A stretch of 64,000 nt of DNA, taken from NCBI GenBank assembly GCA_963082875.1, contig OY720098.1, positions 9,362,001 to 9,426,000 of the forward strand. The letters are read 5' to 3'. Shown in pieces: positions 61,574 to 64,000 of the stretch; within the stretch, counting starts at the first letter, position 1, and each line of letters opens with the position of its first letter. The position numbers and the translations under genes are program-made. This DNA comes from Corella eumyota (Eukaryota; Chordata; Ascidiacea; Phlebobranchia; Corellidae). Below the pieces are notes generated by a model. The model saw only the letters and a list, made by a program, of their open reading frames with translations, was not told the origin of the DNA and ran no database searches.

Positions 61574-62651
61574 ATGAAGTAAGTAGAGTACTTTAAAAAT
61601 CAGCTATAATGATATATGCTCTTGGTGTCTCATTACAATCTTAAAATGTTGCTTGCTTTTTCAGTGTTTTAACCAAAATTCGGTTAATAAATGAGCTCAA
61701 TGATAAAGAAATTCGAATGAAAGTTGTTGGAACGAAATCATCATGGCACAACCAATATAAGGACAGTGCATGGGTTTATGTGGGCAACATGCCATTTGAG
61801 TTAACAGAGGGAGATGTAATATGTGTAATGTCACAGTTAGTAACATTGAAATTATTATTTTTTTAAATTAAATTAATATCGGATTTTGTATGAATTTTAG
61901 GTTTTTGACATTTAAAATTTACTGTGACTTGTTGGTAAAAATTAAAATACATCTTTAAAAGACTAATGCTTATTTATTTTTTTTAAAACTCACTGATAGA
62001 TTATTAACAAACTGTTTTAAAAATGTAGGTATGGAGAAATAGTTAACATCAACTTAATTCGAGATAAGAAAACAGGAAAATCGAAAGGATTTGCTTTTGT
62101 CTGTTACGAAGATCAACGAAGTACAATACTGGCAGTAGATAACCTTAATGGAACAAAGGCAAAAGAAATTCAAATCAATTTTATTAATAATTTTAAGATT
62201 TTTGACCTTCTTATGCTTTTTTACTTAGATCAAACAACGGCAATTAAGAGTAGATCATGTTTTGAGCTACAAAGTCCCGAAAGAACATGATGATATGGAT
62301 GAGCTCACGAGTATGATCCATGAGAAGGGAGTTGCTCCTGGAGTATCTCACGAGCCTGAAATTGAAGAGGTTTATGAAGAAGAAGTTGTGATTTCCAGCG
62401 ATGAAGAATATAATGTAGACACAAAGATTGTAAAAAAAGAACGTAAGTTTCAAAAATTGCTAATATATTATTTAACCTGAGTTACTTAAGATCGAAGTTG
62501 ATAAAGTTTAATTTATTTTTTAGATAAAAAGAAGAGTAAAAAAGAGAAAAGTGACTTTCTAAAGAAGAAAAAGAAAAAGCATAAACATTCTTATTCATCT
62601 GATGAAGAAAAAAAATCGAGAAAACATTCAAAAAAATCAAAATACAAGTAA
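61574..62651 (+). CDS. RBMX2: RNA-binding motif protein RBMX2 (Ist3/Snu17 family)
   Basis: Five exons: 61574-61578 (only five coding bases), 61665-61835, 62029-62158, 62229-62442 and 62524-62651, giving 215 residues. The start MNVLTKIRLINELNDKEI and SWHNQYKDSAWVYVGNMPFE match RBMX2. One RRM (about 36-114) has RNP2 VYVGNM and RNP1 KSKGFAFVCY, followed by YEDQRSTILAVDNLNGTK and the RVDHVLSYKVPKE linker. The C-terminus is acidic, then lysine-rich (KKSKKEKSDFLKKKKKKHKH) and SR/K-like, as in the family. Human RBMX2 is longer (322) because of its tail. It is a component of the RES/activated spliceosome complex in the nucleus. The third intron (62159-62228) begins with GC, not GT. The gene starts 133 bases after TAF5L ends. 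Confidence 0.94.
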
Positions 62652-63238
62652 CTGTTTTTAGTTGTGCCTTTTAAAACTAAAAAGGGGAAAATTAGGAAAT
62701 GTATAGGATTTCGAAAGAGGTGTCAAGATAAAAAAAACTATCTAGTGTAGATCCTAAAAGCAGTGTTTAATAAATATTTCCATAATTTTTTAAAGGATAT
62801 GGCATTTATATAATTATGTGGTAAAGTTATATTTGTTTTACTGTTTATAAGTTAATTACATAAACAAATATATTTGATATTAGGTTTTTATTCTGGCAAT
62901 ATAGCAAGTTGTATTTACAAAAAACATCCACAATATGTAGCAGCATAATTTTTTTTAATTGAACACATAAAAGCTAACCCAAATACTAAAAATCTAATAG
63001 AATAAACATTTTTGCACCAATATCTTTATGCCAAGTACCGTATAACCAATTTTTTTCCTTGATATTTTAAAAATCGTATTATTTTTATTATAATTACTCA
63101 AAAATTTGTGGCTGAAATTAAAACAGGCTATTTCATACATTAGTTACTACAGTAACATTAATTTGTTGATATTTTTATAAACAGTTTCTACATCTACTGG
63201 TAAATATAAGAAAAATATTTCTTTTAGCATTTAAACAG
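62652..63238. other. Convergent 3' intergenic
   Basis: AT-rich DNA between the ends of RBMX2 and the minus-strand gene. AATAAA-like signals occur near 62769 (plus). No further gene is seen. Confidence 0.5.
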
Positions 63239-63950
63239 TTAAGTTTGGGTTTGAGAAATAACAATAGGATATTGATGTTTGTACACCATGCATCTGAGTC
63301 TAACCCTTGCCTCCACAACTGCTTCTCGTTCATCGTGGATCGATTGGTTAAGAGCCTGATTCTTTCGAGCAATGTCACGGTTGGCTTTGATAAGCTCGTC
63401 ACGAATGCGACACAACTCTTCCTCTTCCATTTCATTATCTGAGCTCATCGAATCTTCAGCTACAGGTGATAAGCCTAATTTAAAAAAAAAATTGTTTTTA
63501 CAAGTTTTTTATTTTACCAAACAATCTTTAAATCTAATGAGTCTATTTTTTACCTTAAATGCTAGGCAATGCTTATTCAATATAGAAAATACTTTTTGTA
63601 ATATTTACCTTCATTGGTGTTTTCTCCATGAGTTTCACTTGAACTTAAAATATCATCAGACGACTCGGTAGCTATCGATATCGTGTTTTGATTTTGACTT
63701 AAAAACATACAGTTAGATTTTGTGAGACTAAGTTTTATTGATAAAATAACTTCTATGTACTGGTCAGTAGCATAAAATTGTTTGCAGTCATGTTTGGGTT
63801 ATATATATTAACAATACGCAAGGTAAAATATGCTGACTGCCTAAACATTTACCTTTCCAAATCTGCCAGAATTCCCCTCAGTCTTTCAACTTCTTCGTTT
63901 TCTGCCATAATTCTTTTTCTCAGTTCTTGTTGCATTAACATTAATTCTTC
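63239..63950 (-). CDS. Unidentified coiled-coil protein, C-terminal part (gene continues past the window)
   Basis: Three exons in gene order: 63950-63853, 63697-63609 and 63474-63239. The upstream exons lie beyond base 64000. The visible 141 residues begin in a coiled coil (EELMLMQQELRKRIMAENEE, then VERLRGILADLES). They pass through a serine/acid-rich linker (ATESSDDILSSSETHGEN). They end in a second helical segment (RIRDELIKANRDIARKNQAL) and VYKHQYPIVISQTQT. No domain is recognised, and it could be the tail of a kinesin, adaptor or scaffold. Splice phases agree between all three exons. Confidence 0.75.
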
Positions 63951-64000
63951 CTGCAACAAAATACATTAACATTTATTTTAGGTAAAGTTTTAATTTAGAA

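Noticed and set aside
1-64000. CRISPR arrays, bacterial operons, insertion sequences
   Set aside because: No regularly spaced repeats of that type and no prokaryotic gene structure; the window is intron-rich animal DNA.

Overview
The window looks like nuclear DNA of a tunicate, most likely a Ciona-type ascidian. This is inferred, not proven. It is strongly AT-rich, has compact genes with many short GT-AG introns, carries chordate-type genes (KIF21 with a WD40 tail, PLEKHD1, RBMX2, TAF5L, SLC22, MARC), and encodes a selenoprotein L family member, a family I know from aquatic animals. No bacterial features, CRISPR arrays, rRNA genes or true tRNA genes were seen. Gene models were built by hand from splice sites and reading-frame phase. 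Every complete model sums to a whole number of codons.

Region by region: (1) 1-14 kb holds three paralogous rhodopsin-like GPCRs (+, -, +) with nearly identical exon layouts. All lack the acidic residue of the DRY motif and the TM6 toggle tryptophan. (2) 14.7-21 kb holds two minus-strand genes, the 26S proteasome subunit PSMD3/RPN3 and a coiled-coil protein resembling CCDC190. (3) 22.5-36.8 kb holds a 41-exon KIF21 kinesin whose last WD40 segment is encoded by two alternative terminal exons. (4) 38.6-45.3 kb holds an SLC22 organic-ion transporter and a MOSC/MARC molybdoenzyme. Diverged SINE-like repeats lie in their introns and in one KIF21 intron. (5) 47-51.3 kb holds an unrecognised 704-residue coiled-coil protein. 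(6) 51.6-57.8 kb holds PLEKHD1 on the minus strand, with a young, broken Ty3/Gypsy LTR element in an intron. (7) 58.4-62.7 kb is a tight plus-strand run of selenoprotein L, TAF5L and RBMX2, possibly an operon. (8) 63.2 kb to the edge is the 3' part of an unidentified minus-strand coiled-coil gene.

The strongest finding is the selenoprotein L gene. It is a single-exon reading frame with two in-frame TGA codons spaced as Sec-x-x-Sec, followed 121 bases after the stop codon by a textbook SECIS hairpin. An ordinary gene finder would split it into two short ORFs. The KIF21 alternative last exons and the atypical GPCR trio come next.
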